In this document: positions 48,900-59,410 of the stretch, one piece after another | Layout of the letters: each line of letters begins with the position of its first letter | Numbering within the stretch: the first letter of the stretch is position 1 | Assembly: GCA_026874595.1 (NCBI GenBank) | Contig: CM049306.1 | Span: forward strand, 83,662,142 to 83,726,141 | From: Sipunculus nudus | Lineage: Eukaryota > Annelida > Sipuncula > Golfingiida > Sipunculidae | DNA: 64,000 nucleotides | Direction: 5' to 3' | Program-made: the position numbers and the translations under genes | The notes under the pieces: generated by a model | The model's input: only the letters and a program-made list of their open reading frames with translations | Told to the model about the DNA's origin: nothing | Databases searched by the model: none

Positions 48900-50311
48900 C
48901 CGTAAAATCTCCACTTAAAACTGCGGTTTAATCAAGAAATTCAAAATCTTGAAATCAGGTTGATTTCCTGAAAGCACTGTGCGGTTTATACTAGAAGGGT
49001 TTCCTGAATATCTTCCTGGCGGACATCGTTTTTGGGCCGGCGAGTGGGCGATAATATTGCAACTTTCGAAGGCCATTCTTAGCAGCAGTCTCGCATGCAT
49101 GGGAGCCGTGTGTAAATTTATTATTTACGTTTATTTGTTATTTATAAATTAAATATTGCTGATTAGTTTTCGTCTGATATATAACTTGTTATAAAATCTT
49201 GGTAATTGTCACCAAATAATATGTTTACAACAACCCTGCTGTAACACACAGCGGCCCACTTCGTTGGGCATGGTCAAGCAAAATTGAAATAAAAGCCTAC
49301 TTTAAACCCATTTGCGGCATTATTTAGCAATGATTATTTGTTTAAAACGTAAAGTGAATAAAAAGCTGACATCGTAAAGTGTCACACAATGGCAGACGAT
49401 CATTTTAAAATCAAGTTTGAGTGCCGCCATGTGCTGAAACGCCCCGGTATTCTGCTAAGAATATTTTGAACGGCTGTACGCGGTGGGTGGTAAACAGAAC
49501 AGCCACCTATTTTGTCCCAGCGTGGCTTGCGCGAACACTGCCTTGACAAAATGGCTCCCCGCACGGAAACTTTCTTCAGGAAAAAAACTTGCTTACCCCG
49601 ACTGGCCACTTTAATTTTTACCTTTAAATCACTCGTTTTCAAGCGTCATGTTTCCTATACGTGCGTATTTGGAAAAGGTAACTTCAATTACTTTGATATT
49701 TAGTTAAGCTGACCAGCGATGTTTTCAAATGCACCAGCAAATTGTGACATGGAGCGATGTCAACGTACGATGTGACGATGATAATACCGAAGTAACCGGT
49801 ATGAAAATGATTTGAATCTTCCGAGTAATTCCAGAAAATGGAATTTTCATCAAAAATTAAGACTTCAAAATATTACTTTTAGACTTAAAATATACAGTGA
49901 CTTGAAATGGATCAGTAGAATATTTTTTCCAAAATATAATGACAAATCAGTAGCAAACAAGAATACGGCACGGAATATAAAATCTGTATAAACAGGCAGA
50001 GGTTCACCGGCCCTTACGTCTTCCCAAACTTCATGCTTGAGTGACCCTGCAAAAAAGTGTTATGATGTGTTTAAATAAAATGCCCAAGGAATTTTAAAGT
50101 GGACAGGAATGGCCAAGTCGCAACCTACGCAGTTCATTTCTAGATGATAGCTTGATTGTGTCTTTTGTTAAATCATTCCGTAGCAAAAGTTGGTGCGGTT
50201 TTAAAGGGGGGTTCTTAGTATTTGAGCCTCTCGCGGTGTCTCACCTGGAATATCGGCGAAGTCTGGGTGCAGTTTTAATCGGAAGTGCGGTTTTAAGTGG
50301 AGATTTTACGG
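48900..50311. mobile_element. 1.4-kb Tc1/mariner-like TIR element, non-autonomous
   Basis: The left end CCGTAAAATCTCCACTTA (continuing AAAC) is mirrored perfectly for at least 22 bp at the right end, with TA immediately outside both ends (48898-48899, 50312-50313). TA duplications are characteristic of the Tc1/mariner/pogo superfamily. The interior is less AT-rich with more CpG than the flanks. The best ORFs (80 codons minus at 49400-49642, 63 plus at 49512-49703) are far too short for a ~340-residue DDE transposase, so mobilisation would need a partner. Confidence 0.85.
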
Positions 50312-50379
50312 TATACTTAAGAGGAAAATAAGTATATTATAGAGAACAAGCAGAAATCATTAAATTGTTATGTTTGTAA

Positions 50380-51893
50380 AGATAACAAGTGGCCTATGGG
50401 CCATGACGCTCAGCTAATTTTGACTGGGTGCTCATGTTTTTTAATAAATGTTATATAGTGTCTGAGAGAATAGCCTATGGCTAAAGTTACAGTGTTGAAA
50501 AAAATGGACAGAAAATAAAAATTTCAGGATTCATAGGAGACCTGCCCATGACCCCCCCCCCCCCCCCCTTGGATTTCACAATAGAGGGTTCAAAGGAAAA
50601 TTGATACAATTTGTATCCTGTCTGTCTGGGTGCTCATAATCATGTTTCTGGTCCATAGCTAGCAGAGTATAGGTCACCATGATCCAATTTCAGGTTTCCA
50701 AGAATAATTGCCAAGGATTTCCCTGAATGTCATGTTAGAAGAGTCTAGGGCTAATGGATACAATTTGTGCCTTGCCTGTCTGGGTGCGAAAAACCACTTT
50801 TCAGCCCATGGGTCACACAATATAGGTCACCATGACCTAATTTCAGGTTTCCTAAGACATTTGACTAGGACTTCCAAGAATTTTATGTTAAAAGATTCTA
50901 CGCCTAATGGATACAATTTGTGCCCTGTCTCACTGTCTGGGTGCTTATATGACATCTTTTCTGATAGGTTGCAAAATATAGGTCATGTTGACCTAATTCA
51001 AGTTTTCCAAGGACACTGGCCAAGGATGTCTCAGAATGTTACATTAGAAGATTCTAGGCCTAACAGATACAATGTGTGCCATGACTGACTGTCTTGGTGT
51101 TTATATGACTTCTTTTCCTGAAGGCCGCAAAATATAAGTCACAGTGACCTAATTTCAGTTTACCTCAGACAAGGATGTCTAAGAATGTTACATTAGAAGA
51201 TTCTAGGCCTTACAGATATGACTTGTGCCCATCTGACATTCAGGAGGCTCAAGAACAGGTTTTTGTCTTGTAGGTTACAAAATATAGGTCACAGTGACCT
51301 AATTTCTGGTTTCCAAGGACATCTGCCTAGGACCTCCCTCAATGTAATGTGGAGGATTCTAGGCCTAATGGATACTATTTGTGCCCCATAAGACTATCTG
51401 TTTACGGCCATTAGGTCACAAAATAAAGGTCACCATGAACTAACTTCAGGTTTCCAAGGAGATTTGCCTAGAAACTCTCAGGATATTGTGTTAGAAGATT
51501 CTAGGCCTCCCAGATATGATTTGTCCCCATCTAACATTCAGGGTGCTCATATGACATCTTTTCCCCAGAATATAGGTCACAGTGACCTAGTTTCAGGTTT
51601 CCAAGGATATTTGCCTAGGATCTCCCAAAATGTTCAGTTATAGGTTTCTAGGCCTAATGGATACAATTTGTGCCCCATCTGAGTGCTCAAAATCATGTTT
51701 TCGGCCCATCAGTCACAAAATATAGGTCACCATGACCTTATTTCAGGTTTCCAAGGAGATTTGCCAAGGACCTCCCTGGATGTACGGTTAGAAGTTTCTA
51801 GGTCTAACAGTTACGATTTGTGCCCTGTTAACGGACGGACGCCTGACCAAGGGTGATCACTATAGCTCAGTTGACTTACAGTCAGCTGAGCCA
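50380..51893 (+). mobile_element. 1.5-kb repeat with eight ~150-bp units and a terminal hairpin
   Basis: It opens with GTGGCCTATGGGCCATGACG (a short GGCC hairpin) and CTCAGCTAATTTTGACTGGG. Eight units follow, each with AGGTCACCATGACCTAATTT or a variant, CAGGTTTCCAAGGA, AGAAGATTCTAGGCCTAA and TGGATACAATTTGTGCCC. It closes with AACGGACGGACGCC, CACTATAGCTCAGTTGACTT and a hairpin at 51863-51893 (arms TAGCTCAGTTGACT and AGTCAGCTGAGCC), then A7. The tail is shared with the repeat at 40.8-42.1 kb although their bodies differ. A C17-type run lies near 50551-50567. The 126-codon ORF at 50708-51088 is a product of the repeat. Confidence 0.85.
50671..51738. promoter_or_regulatory. array of eight ERE-like AGGTCA palindromes
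   Basis: Inverted AGGTCA repeats with a 3-nt spacer start at 50671, 50824, 50980, 51136, 51286, 51427, 51574 and 51724. Five are perfect (50824, 50980, 51286, 51574, 51724); 51136 and 51427 differ at one base and 50671 at two. Spacing is 141-156 bp, one per repeat unit. The sequence matches a consensus estrogen response element; whether any receptor binds is unknown. Confidence 0.5.
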
Positions 51894-52054
51894 AAAAAAT
51901 CCATGAATAGCAATATTAGGTACTCACTGATAACTGGTAACAAAAATAATATATATAGCAATTTTATTACAAAACCATTATAACATTTAATTATACATCA
52001 GTCCTGTCATTTATTTAAATCACTTCAGTGATGTACTTGAACAGATATCCCTAC
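51894..52054. other. no recognisable feature
   Basis: Short AT-rich spacer. Confidence 0.5.
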
Positions 52055-52179
52055 CTGCACTTGAGGCTGGATCAGGAAGCATCAATGCTGGCAGATGAGA
52101 TGGATAGAGAAGCTGAGGGCAGTCCTTGAATGATACAGTAAATTCTTGGCTATAATGGTCCAGTCTAGTCCTCCTGGGA
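52055..52179 (-). CDS. candidate 125-bp internal exon of an unknown gene
   Basis: On the minus strand this segment is bounded by a strong acceptor (ATTTCTTTTTGATTTTCAG before 52179) and a strong donor (GTGCAG then GTAGGG after 52055). One frame is open throughout, giving 41 full codons with one spare base at each end, including the words DHYSQEFTVSFKDC and LMLPDPASSA. An exon of this size with matching sites on both sides is much better than chance, but no protein family is recognised. An adjacent upstream ORF (52165-52383, starting MMAESLTLEHESD) may be another exon, yet the best donor I see (near 52276) does not keep this exon's frame. Confidence 0.4.
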
Positions 52180-52275
52180 CTGAAAATCAAAAAGAAATTC
52201 ATGACCAATTGTAACTTGTCCCAATAAAAAGCGAGAAATAACATCAAGGAAATAGCCAAGGAGGAAATGGCTGCT

Positions 52276-52395
52276 ACCAAGCCCATTGATGACAAATGAA
52301 TAAGACGGGGATGAAGTCTCTAGGGTCACTTTAACGTTTACATGGTCGCTTTCATGCTCAAGTGTAAGACTTTCTGCCATCATGTTCTCACGCTG
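52276..52395 (-). CDS. possible upstream exon, weak
   Basis: A minus-strand ORF from about 52395 contains ATG ATG at 52381-52383 and reads MMAESLTLEHESDHVNV onward, with a possible donor (CTTG then GTAGCA) at about 52276. The stretch to the next acceptor would be a ~97-bp intron. Frames do not join cleanly to the 52055-52179 exon, so either one of the two is wrong or they belong to different transcripts. Confidence 0.25.
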
Positions 52396-53149
52396 AAGTG
52401 ACTGATGACCACATGTATTTTTTTAACCTACACACCCTCCTTTCCTGACCTTGCTCAATTTTTCATCTACTGAAAGAGTGGAGAAGAAACAAGTACATAT
52501 ATACACCATCTAATCCTCATTCACATTTTTATCGCTGTTACAATAAAAATGAATATGAAGGATTAATGGGGAAATTGGATGCTCCAAACTGTTGAAAGTT
52601 GACAGTCAGGGGTTAATCTTTTCCTTTGGCAAAAGACAAAGAAGCGGCACAGCTGGGAGTTGAATTTGGAGTAGTGGCTCAGATACTGGACTTAAAATCT
52701 GAGGGTATAATCAGCGGAGCACTTCAAACACATCCAGGACCACCACGAACGAGTGTGAAACTTTAAACTGAGTCTTATAGATAAAACCCTTTATATTGAT
52801 CTGCTATGGCTCTTGGATTGGCTAATTATTGTGCATTAAAATCTGAAATCAAAAGACTTAAAAATAATACATCATTCATCATTATTATAGGGGAATGTTT
52901 CAATAACATTATTTTCCACAGAAGTCAGTAGCCAGCTTAAATACCATGGTTACGATTGTGATGTCATAATAGTTACTTTACTGACCTAAATACTTCGTGA
53001 CTTGAGCCCAAAATGGGACTTAAAACAACTGATTTACAATGACCCATGGCCATCTATGTCCTTAATCAATAGATGGTCCAAAATATATGGTATGATCCAA
53101 ATCCCAATAAAAAAAATAAAGTGAAAAGGATTAATTTACTCGAGCACCC
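52396..53149. other. no recognisable feature
   Basis: AT-rich. A tRNA-like AGTAGTGGCTCAGATACTGG near 52671 lacks a B box. Confidence 0.4.
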
Positions 53150-53820
53150 TGAGTTGGGTATTAATAATCAGTAATCAAAATTGATTACAACTGATTACAT
53201 TTTAAATGTTATTGTAATCAATAACATTTTGTTCAGAGTAATTGTAATCATTTTCTATTACACTGAAAAAGTAATCGTTATTTTAAAACTATTGACTTCT
53301 TTCTATAACATTCTTCTAAGTTACTAACATTTAAGATGCATAAAATGTATGTTGTGGTGTAGTAAATTATTCACAACCAGATATTATATCCTGATGCAGA
53401 GAATGTATATTATTGGTATTTTTCATCATTCATAATTCATAACTGGAGTTTGCATTTTCATTGAAGATTATGTGTATATGTTATGGTGTATTAATCCTGA
53501 ATAAATTTACATTTTTAATGAAGAGTATGTGTGTTATGATGTATTATTCACGAATGGATTTTACATTTTAGATCCAGAATGCATTATGTTATGGTGAATT
53601 ATTCATAATTATAGATTGAGCAACTAGATTAGTTAGAGCAGTGGTGATCTGCTCACAGGTGGCATGTTATTTGTTTATTATAAAAACTTGTAATCATGCT
53701 TTGTTATCATTAATATATGTCTAAGTAATCATAATAATGATCAGTTGCAATGATATTTCATATAATTGTAATTATACATTTTTAAAGTAATTGTAATTGT
53801 TATATATATATATATATATG
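53150..53820. repeat. GTAATCA-rich dispersed repeat with internal tandem units
   Basis: The left side has CAGTAATCAAAATTGATTAC and related TAATCA palindromic words, the right side TAATTGTAATTGT ending in (TA)n at 53801-53819. Between are three or four diverged ~75-85-bp units with TATGTGTGTTATGATGTATT and ATTATTCAC or ATTATTCAT. Looks like a small mobile repeat of unknown class. Confidence 0.55.
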
Positions 53821-54342
53821 AGCAAGTCATAACTTGAAATCTTGGGAGTTGAAAATACAAAGTATCATCTGTTAATGCTGTTATCTCGATTCTTATGAAA
53901 CAGACACCTCATGTAGGAGGTCTCTAATATGTTCAATCAGGATTCCAGTGTGAGCTGAAAGCCTTGCAGACATTAAAGTTTAAGTCAGTTGAGTATTTCA
54001 AGTTGGTCCATGGTGAATCCCTCAAGAGGCTGTCAACAGACATTCCCAGACAGCCTGGAGATGGTGTCTAACATAAGTCTCTACATCAGCGCCATCCCTA
54101 GGCCATACGTCACTTCCAATATACCATAACCAGGGCTGAGAGCTGCTCAGGGTGCTATATGATTCCATTGTATTCTCATTTCTGAGCTTGCGATTCAATT
54201 CACATTAAATGTTTGAAATCAATTTGTTAGTCCACAGCAAATCAACAAAGACAGCAAGACACTTTTATTTTTTTGGTCGAAATGATGGATAAAATGAGTT
54301 AATTTACAATAATTAATATGTGACATTGAATCTCTTCAGTAA
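53821..54342. other. no recognisable feature
   Basis: Unremarkable, no gene supported. Confidence 0.45.
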
Positions 54343-55804
54343 TTGTATCCGCCAAAACAAAGTTCTGCAGATACTATGTTATTGACCGGGTTCCGCCACC
54401 ACGTTCGTTTCCTGAGAACTCCCCTGAGACTACTGGACCAAATTTCCGAAACTTACACCAATTATCGGGTCACACGTGAACTGGTGCCTAACCATTCGGC
54501 GTTGAGCTCTGACCTTTCCTCTCTCCAGTGCGTCCATCTGTGGGAGTGTTTTGACACATTAACCCACATATCTTTGGACTTATTTGACCAATCAGGAAAA
54601 TTTTTTTACACAAATGTAGCCCTTGGATAGCTTTATAACATACAAAAAAAATGGTGGCACCACCTGCAGCCATTTTTGCACAGTGTCCATCTGTTCGTCT
54701 GCCTTGGGTTAAAATCACTCATATCTCTGCAGTTGTTTGACTAATTCACCGGAAATTCGGCATGCGTATACATCCTGGATAGCTTTCTTGATTTTATGAC
54801 AGGTGGCACCACCTACATTCACTTTCATGCTCCAAACATCCAATCTTATATCTCCAGACTAGTTTGACGTATCTTCCTGAAAATTTGCATGTGTTTAGAT
54901 CTCACATAGCTCTTTATCATACACAAAACGGTTGGCACCACCTGCAACCATTTTTGAACAGTCCATCTGTTCGTTTTACTAGGGTTAAAATCACTTATTT
55001 CTCGACAATGGTTTGACTTATTCACCTGAAATTTGGCATGCGTATACATGCATGTATACATCCTGGATAGCTTTCTTGATTTTATGACAGGTGGCGCAAC
55101 CTACATTCACGTTCATGCTGCAGATATCCTTGCTTATATCTCCGGACTGGTTTGATGTATCTTCCTGAAAATTTGCATGTGTTTAGATCCACATAGCTCT
55201 TTATTATACAAGAAACTGGTTGTGCCATCTGCAACCATTTTTGCACAGTGCCCATCAGTTCGTTGGACTTGGGTTAAAATCACTAATATCTCAGCAGTGG
55301 TTCAACTTATTCGACTGAAATCTGGCATGCGTATACATCCTTGATAGCTTTCTTGATTTTATGAAAGGTGGCACCACCTACATCCACGTTCATGCTGCAG
55401 ATATAAATGCTAATATCTCCAGACTGGTTTGATGTACCTACCTGAAGTGATGCATGTGTCTGGATCTCACATAGCTCTTTATCATACAAGAAACTGGTGG
55501 CGCCACCTGCAACTATTTTTGCACAGAGTCCATCTGTTTGTCTGCTGTGGGATAAAATCACTCCTATCTCGGCAGAGGTTTGACTTTTCCACCTGAAATT
55601 TTGCATGTGTATACATCTTGTATAGTTACTTGTTCAAATAACAGGTGGCACCACCTACAATCATGTTTACGTGGCAGACATCCAATGCTAATATGTAACA
55701 CATCTAACTATTTCCCCTTGCCACTCAATCCATGCCTCACTTCACCTGTCTTCTCTGATTTTGGCGGATACACGTAGTCACTTGTTGACTACCTGTATTC
55801 TAGT
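54343..55804 (+). mobile_element. Helentron-like non-autonomous element, copy 2
   Basis: In 5' to 3' orientation it begins GTATCCGCCAAAACAAAG at 54345, runs through about four diverged ~270-bp units with GGTGGCRCCACC palindromes, and ends with GATTTTGGCGGATAC, the hairpin GTAGTCACTTGTTGACTAC (7-bp perfect stem, 5-nt loop) and CTGTATTCTAG. TT lies just outside both ends. This is the best preserved 3' hairpin of the three copies and it is inverted relative to copies 1 and 3. Confidence 0.8.
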
Positions 55805-56936
55805 TATCAAGCAGGACTTAATGTTTTATGTAGGAGCTAAAATGACGAAAATGCATTGTGGTTTAATTAAAAGAATCAAACATGTTGAACCAATATATAC
55901 CTGCATTATTATTGTATCATAAATATTTTGTTATATTATACACTGTATAATAACTTAAATAATTAGAACTAATTTTTGTAGTTATGATCTCTGTATTACA
56001 ATTAAGGCACTTTTTCAAGGATTCGTACCTCTGTTGAGTGTAGTCCCTTTACCACAGCAACTGAACCCTAAAACCAGTTACTGTGCTTCCTTTTATTGAT
56101 GGTTCGATTATATTTTCAGGACTATATCAGTTCAATGCACACTGCAACTTCCTCAGCAGATGTCTCAGTTAGGTCATATGTACTTGATCATGGCACTTGT
56201 ATATATGCATGGTAAAAAGTTTTGCATGTTTTTGTCTTTTCCACATGAATTATATCTCAAACTGTTACTGTCAACTGATAATGGCAAATTTCCAGAATTA
56301 TCTTTATGCTTTTGCATGCACAAGGGTTTGAGGCCAATGGAGACACTATATTTCAAACTATATTTCAATTTACTACAATATGATACTGCAAGCACACAGG
56401 AACTGTCAGTGTATTGTGAGAAGTCAGGTGGTTTTATGAAACTCGTCTTACAGGAGCTTGTTTTCTCCTCTGTTTACTCAACCTTTCCTCACCCATCATT
56501 ATGTCTCATCATGCTATGTTAAAATATCTTTTTTTTTATAGCTGTTATTTAAGCCATAGTGTTAAGTGAAAGGGATCAGCATTTTACCAGATTTGATTTA
56601 AAAAATATATACATGATTTACAAGCTTGAATTTCCATCACGTTGGAAAGATTCTTCAAGAGGAGGTGTAACATAATTTTGAAGTTATTCTGCCACCCTAT
56701 ATCATGTATAATTTGAGGATGTGGGTGTGGTCCAAAATAGCTCTATTATGCTCCAAACTTTACCAATTAAGTTTCTTCAAATCAGTACTTATTTGCTGTC
56801 TGGATATTGTCTGACACATCCAGTTACAATTAGTTTGTACTCAAAAGCAGACACTTTCTTGGCTCATTCCTTATTCAACTTGGTGCTCTTAATTTGCATC
56901 CCTGTAAGCTTATTACTGGTAAGCTGTGGTGCTGGT
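55805..56936. other. no supported gene
   Basis: Overlapping ORFs at 56160-56522 (plus, 120 codons), 56174-56395 (minus) and 56721-56963 (plus) show no domain or splice logic. Confidence 0.35.
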
Positions 56937-57158
56937 TCAAATAATCAGAAGTTCACTGTGTGAGGTATTAGCCTCGACAGCTGCTTGTTTTTTCTTTTTG
57001 CCCTTTGTCTGGTCTTTGCTTCTAAACCTTTCCTTATACTTGGACCCACCAGGAGTGTATTTCCTTGCTTGAGTTGCTCTCATGATCAACACATCACATG
57101 CAGAGCCCTTCCTGGTGCTTCCAAGCAAGAGTGTGTTAAACCTCTGATCTTCCTTTGT
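56937..57158 (-). CDS. candidate C-terminal coding segment with basic tail, weak
   Basis: A minus frame is open from a TGA near 57160 to the TGA at 56937. It reads like coding sequence with a lysine-rich stretch (KYTPGGSKYKERF, then GKKKKQ) that would suit a nuclear protein C terminus, followed by NTSHSELLII and stop. There is no clear acceptor, and the plus strand carries an overlapping 121-codon ORF (56985-57350). No family recognised. Confidence 0.25.
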   Translation of the reverse strand, partial: TKEDQRFNTLLLGSTRKGSACDVLIMRATQARKYTPGGSKYKERFRSKDQTKGKKKKQAAVEANTSHSELLII

Positions 57159-57828
57159 ATGTCAAATTTTCAAAATTATAAAATAAGGTTTCATTTGTGG
57201 CTGTCTGGTCTGAACGCTATATATATAAGCGAATACAAAGAAATTGCAGCTGATGCATGGTTTCTTGAACCATGGGTGACAATATATAATCAAACTAGAA
57301 ATGTCTATCATCTGAGATATGCCATAGTATCCCCAGTCATTTGGCATTAAGTTTTAAAGGATAGGTGGAGTTGTTGGGTGACACACACAAGTAAAAAACT
57401 ATGGGAAAATGTATGTGTAATTTTAAGGGCGATATTACTGCCCTTAAAGTCATACAGAGAAGTGCATTTTTGAAAGAAAGGACAATGCCTGTATATTTCA
57501 CAATTTATGTATAATATATTTAAAGAATAAAAAAATTATATTTAATAAATTCAATATATTTAATACTAGCTGATAGACCTGGTATACCGGGCTTATTACC
57601 GGGGTTGGGGAGATTTATTAACTGAAATGTGAAATGTTGGCTATTTTTTTAATTCTAAAAGTTAACAGAAAATATAGGTTTTCAGTGGGAAACTGTCTCC
57701 ATAAGATATATATAAACATTTTGGCACGACTGCAGAATAACTCACGCACCTCTCTGAGGCACAACACTTCTGTGAACAGAAAATGTTTCTATGTCCAGCT
57801 GCTTGTAACTTAATTTTGCCACTTACTT
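57159..57828. other. no supported gene; one perfect hairpin
   Basis: Contains a 9-bp perfect hairpin at 57422-57448 (TTTAAGGGC and GCCCTTAAA around a 9-nt loop), a GGGCAATA-type word frequent in small mollusc elements (from memory). CTAGCTGATAGACCTGGTAT with CCGGG near 57567-57603 looks like a repeat boundary. Confidence 0.4.
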
Positions 57829-58368
57829 TTAAATTACATGAATCCTTAACATACCGTCCATCCGTATAAACTCATAACCTGGTGGAGACAGTGCGTGAGT
57901 GATCCTGCAGTTGCTCCAATATTTTAAACATTTATTTTGCGGGGCTGTCCTCGTGGCAAGAAATTTATACCCCGGTATGTTTACCTTGAAGACCTGGTCA
58001 GTGATGGTGTTTACATTGCAAACCAGAATGTGACGCATGGCATTCAGGATTTCGATGATATTTGACTGGATTCTATCGTTGGACGTATAAAGATCAGGTT
58101 GATGTGAGGAACACATGAAAGATTTATTAAATGTACGTTGCAAGGAAACTGTTCCTGAAGAAAGAAACAGAAATTTGCATACCTTGTAAGTAGCAGAAGC
58201 AGACCCAAGGTGACTCCATGCAGAGGGTCCGTATTCATTTTCAACCGCCGCAACCTTTTTTGTCATCGTATCAGACAAATTCTGAGGCCTGAAACCCCAG
58301 ACACAACTGCACCACACCCCATCCCACGCCTGTTTGTGAAATTGGGACCTTGAATTAGGTTTTGTCAT
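57829..58368 (-). CDS. candidate gene segment, 179-codon ORF with splice-like signals
   Basis: This is the longest non-repetitive ORF in the window. It starts MTKPNSRSQFHKQAWDG and contains NDRIQSNIIEILNAMRHIL. A donor-like AAG then GTATGC (58183/58182) is followed only 28 bp later by a strong pyrimidine-rich acceptor ending CTTCAG (exon base 58154), and a good donor, TTCAAG then GTAAAC, follows at 57985. Exon 58154-57985 (170 bp) is therefore the best-supported part; removing the 28-bp tract would break the reading frame. Codon choice looks coding-like. No domain is recognised. It could be a real gene's early exons or a pseudogene. Confidence 0.35.
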   Translation of the reverse strand: MTKPNSRSQFHKQAWDGVWCSCVWGFRPQNLSDTMTKKVAAVENEYGPSAWSHLGSASATYKVCKFLFLSSGTVSLQRTFNKSFMCSSHQPDLYTSNDRIQSNIIEILNAMRHILVCNVNTITDQVFKVNIPGYKFLATRTAPQNKCLKYWSNCRITHALSPPGYEFIRMDGMLRIHVI

Positions 58369-58951
58369 TATTTGTTATGGGTTGAACACTCCATTTCATA
58401 AAGCGAGAAACATGTGTTTTTCTCATTGACCGACCACGCACGTGGGAGAGAGCCTCATTCAAATGAAAAGGCCCGACAGGCTCAAATCCCTCACAGAAAG
58501 CAAGTGTTATTCATATAGTAGAAATAGTAGTGTTTGAAGTTGAAAGACCACGATGCATGCGTTTCGGTCATTGCCGAAGGAAGTTCGGCTGTGCTTGGGC
58601 TTACCTCTGTGCAAGGTAGTAAAAACAGAAAAATCACTCAAAATTATATGTACATTAAAAATTATTTATTCTCATATCGCCTAAGTCACTGCGGGCATAA
58701 TAACCTTTAAAATGATGTAAGGCACACTATTTTACACATCGAGGTTTGAGAGAACATTGCGAACAGACGTGAACCGAATTTCTTTTATAAGTATTAGATA
58801 TTTATATTGATTTGTTATACATAATGTATACAGATTTATATTAAATAATTTACTTATAAACTGACTGTTTACGTATAGATAGTTATATATATATATATTT
58901 ATATTGTGTATAGACATTATACTATATATTTAACATTTTTCATGGTTTCAA

Positions 58952-58956
<5 letters not shown>
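58369..58956. other. possible upstream region of the 58-kb ORF
   Basis: Less AT-rich from 58420 to 58620, with GCACGTGG (CACGTG E-box) near 58440 and, on the minus strand, a donor-like CAGAG then GTAAGC at about 58605. No TATA element can be singled out because the DNA is AT-rich. Confidence 0.25.

Positions 58957-59009
<53 letters not shown>
58957..59009. repeat. (TA)n microsatellite
   Basis: About 53 bp of uninterrupted TA dinucleotides. Confidence 0.95.
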
Positions 59010-59014
<5 letters not shown>

Positions 59015-59269
59015 ATATGTATATTTTACGTTATTGCAGTGAAGGGTGGGCTTTTGTCCTACTGTGCATACTTAGGGCTTAGGGGTGGTATTTTGTTTGA
59101 GGGGCTCTTGTATGGGTGGGCTTTTTTTGTGGGTTTTGTCTGTCCTTTGTTAATGGTTTGGTGGGGGTGGGCTTTATTTTAGTTAGCTTATGGTATAACA
59201 CAGCACAAAAAAAAAAGAAAAAAAAAAGGATTATAGACGGTGCCATGAGTCTCACATCAAATTTCAGGG
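59010..59269. other. G/T-rich tract
   Basis: GGTGGGCTTTT-like words recur at 59046, 59114 and 59167, ending in an A-rich run at 59207-59228. Low-complexity, no gene. Confidence 0.5.
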
Positions 59270-59410
59270 AAAGATAAGCAGTACTTCACAAGTAACAGGG
59301 ATCACATAAAATCCTATATTCCTGCAGATTTGACCTTGAAGATCAAGGTCAAGGTCACCAGTCTTTGAAGATATCAAAGCTAGATTATGGTTCAAACAAA
59401 TGCTGGATCA
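59270..59410 (+). repeat. AGGTCAAGGTCACC repeat, interrupted left part
   Basis: GATTTGACCTTGAAGATCAA followed by GGTCAAGGTCACCAGTC, ending CAAATGCTGGATCAA directly against Helentron-like copy 3. The interrupted sequence resumes at 60561. Confidence 0.85.

Noticed and set aside
49400-49703. Transposase of the 48.9-50.3-kb element
   Set aside because: Overlapping ORFs of 80 and 63 codons are far shorter than Tc1/mariner transposases and no DDE-like or helix-turn-helix pattern is visible.
50708-51088. 126-codon ORF
   Set aside because: Lies inside the ~150-bp tandem units of a mobile repeat; the peptide simply repeats the unit and stops when the frame drifts.
52668-52740. tRNA gene or SINE suggested by AGTAGTGGCTCAGATACTGG
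   Set aside because: No B box downstream and no tail or target duplication.
54343-54630. 95-codon ORF at the start of a Helentron-like element as a Rep or replication gene
   Set aside because: No helicase or Rep motif; it overlaps the element end and a repeat unit, and matching frames in the other copies are not preserved.
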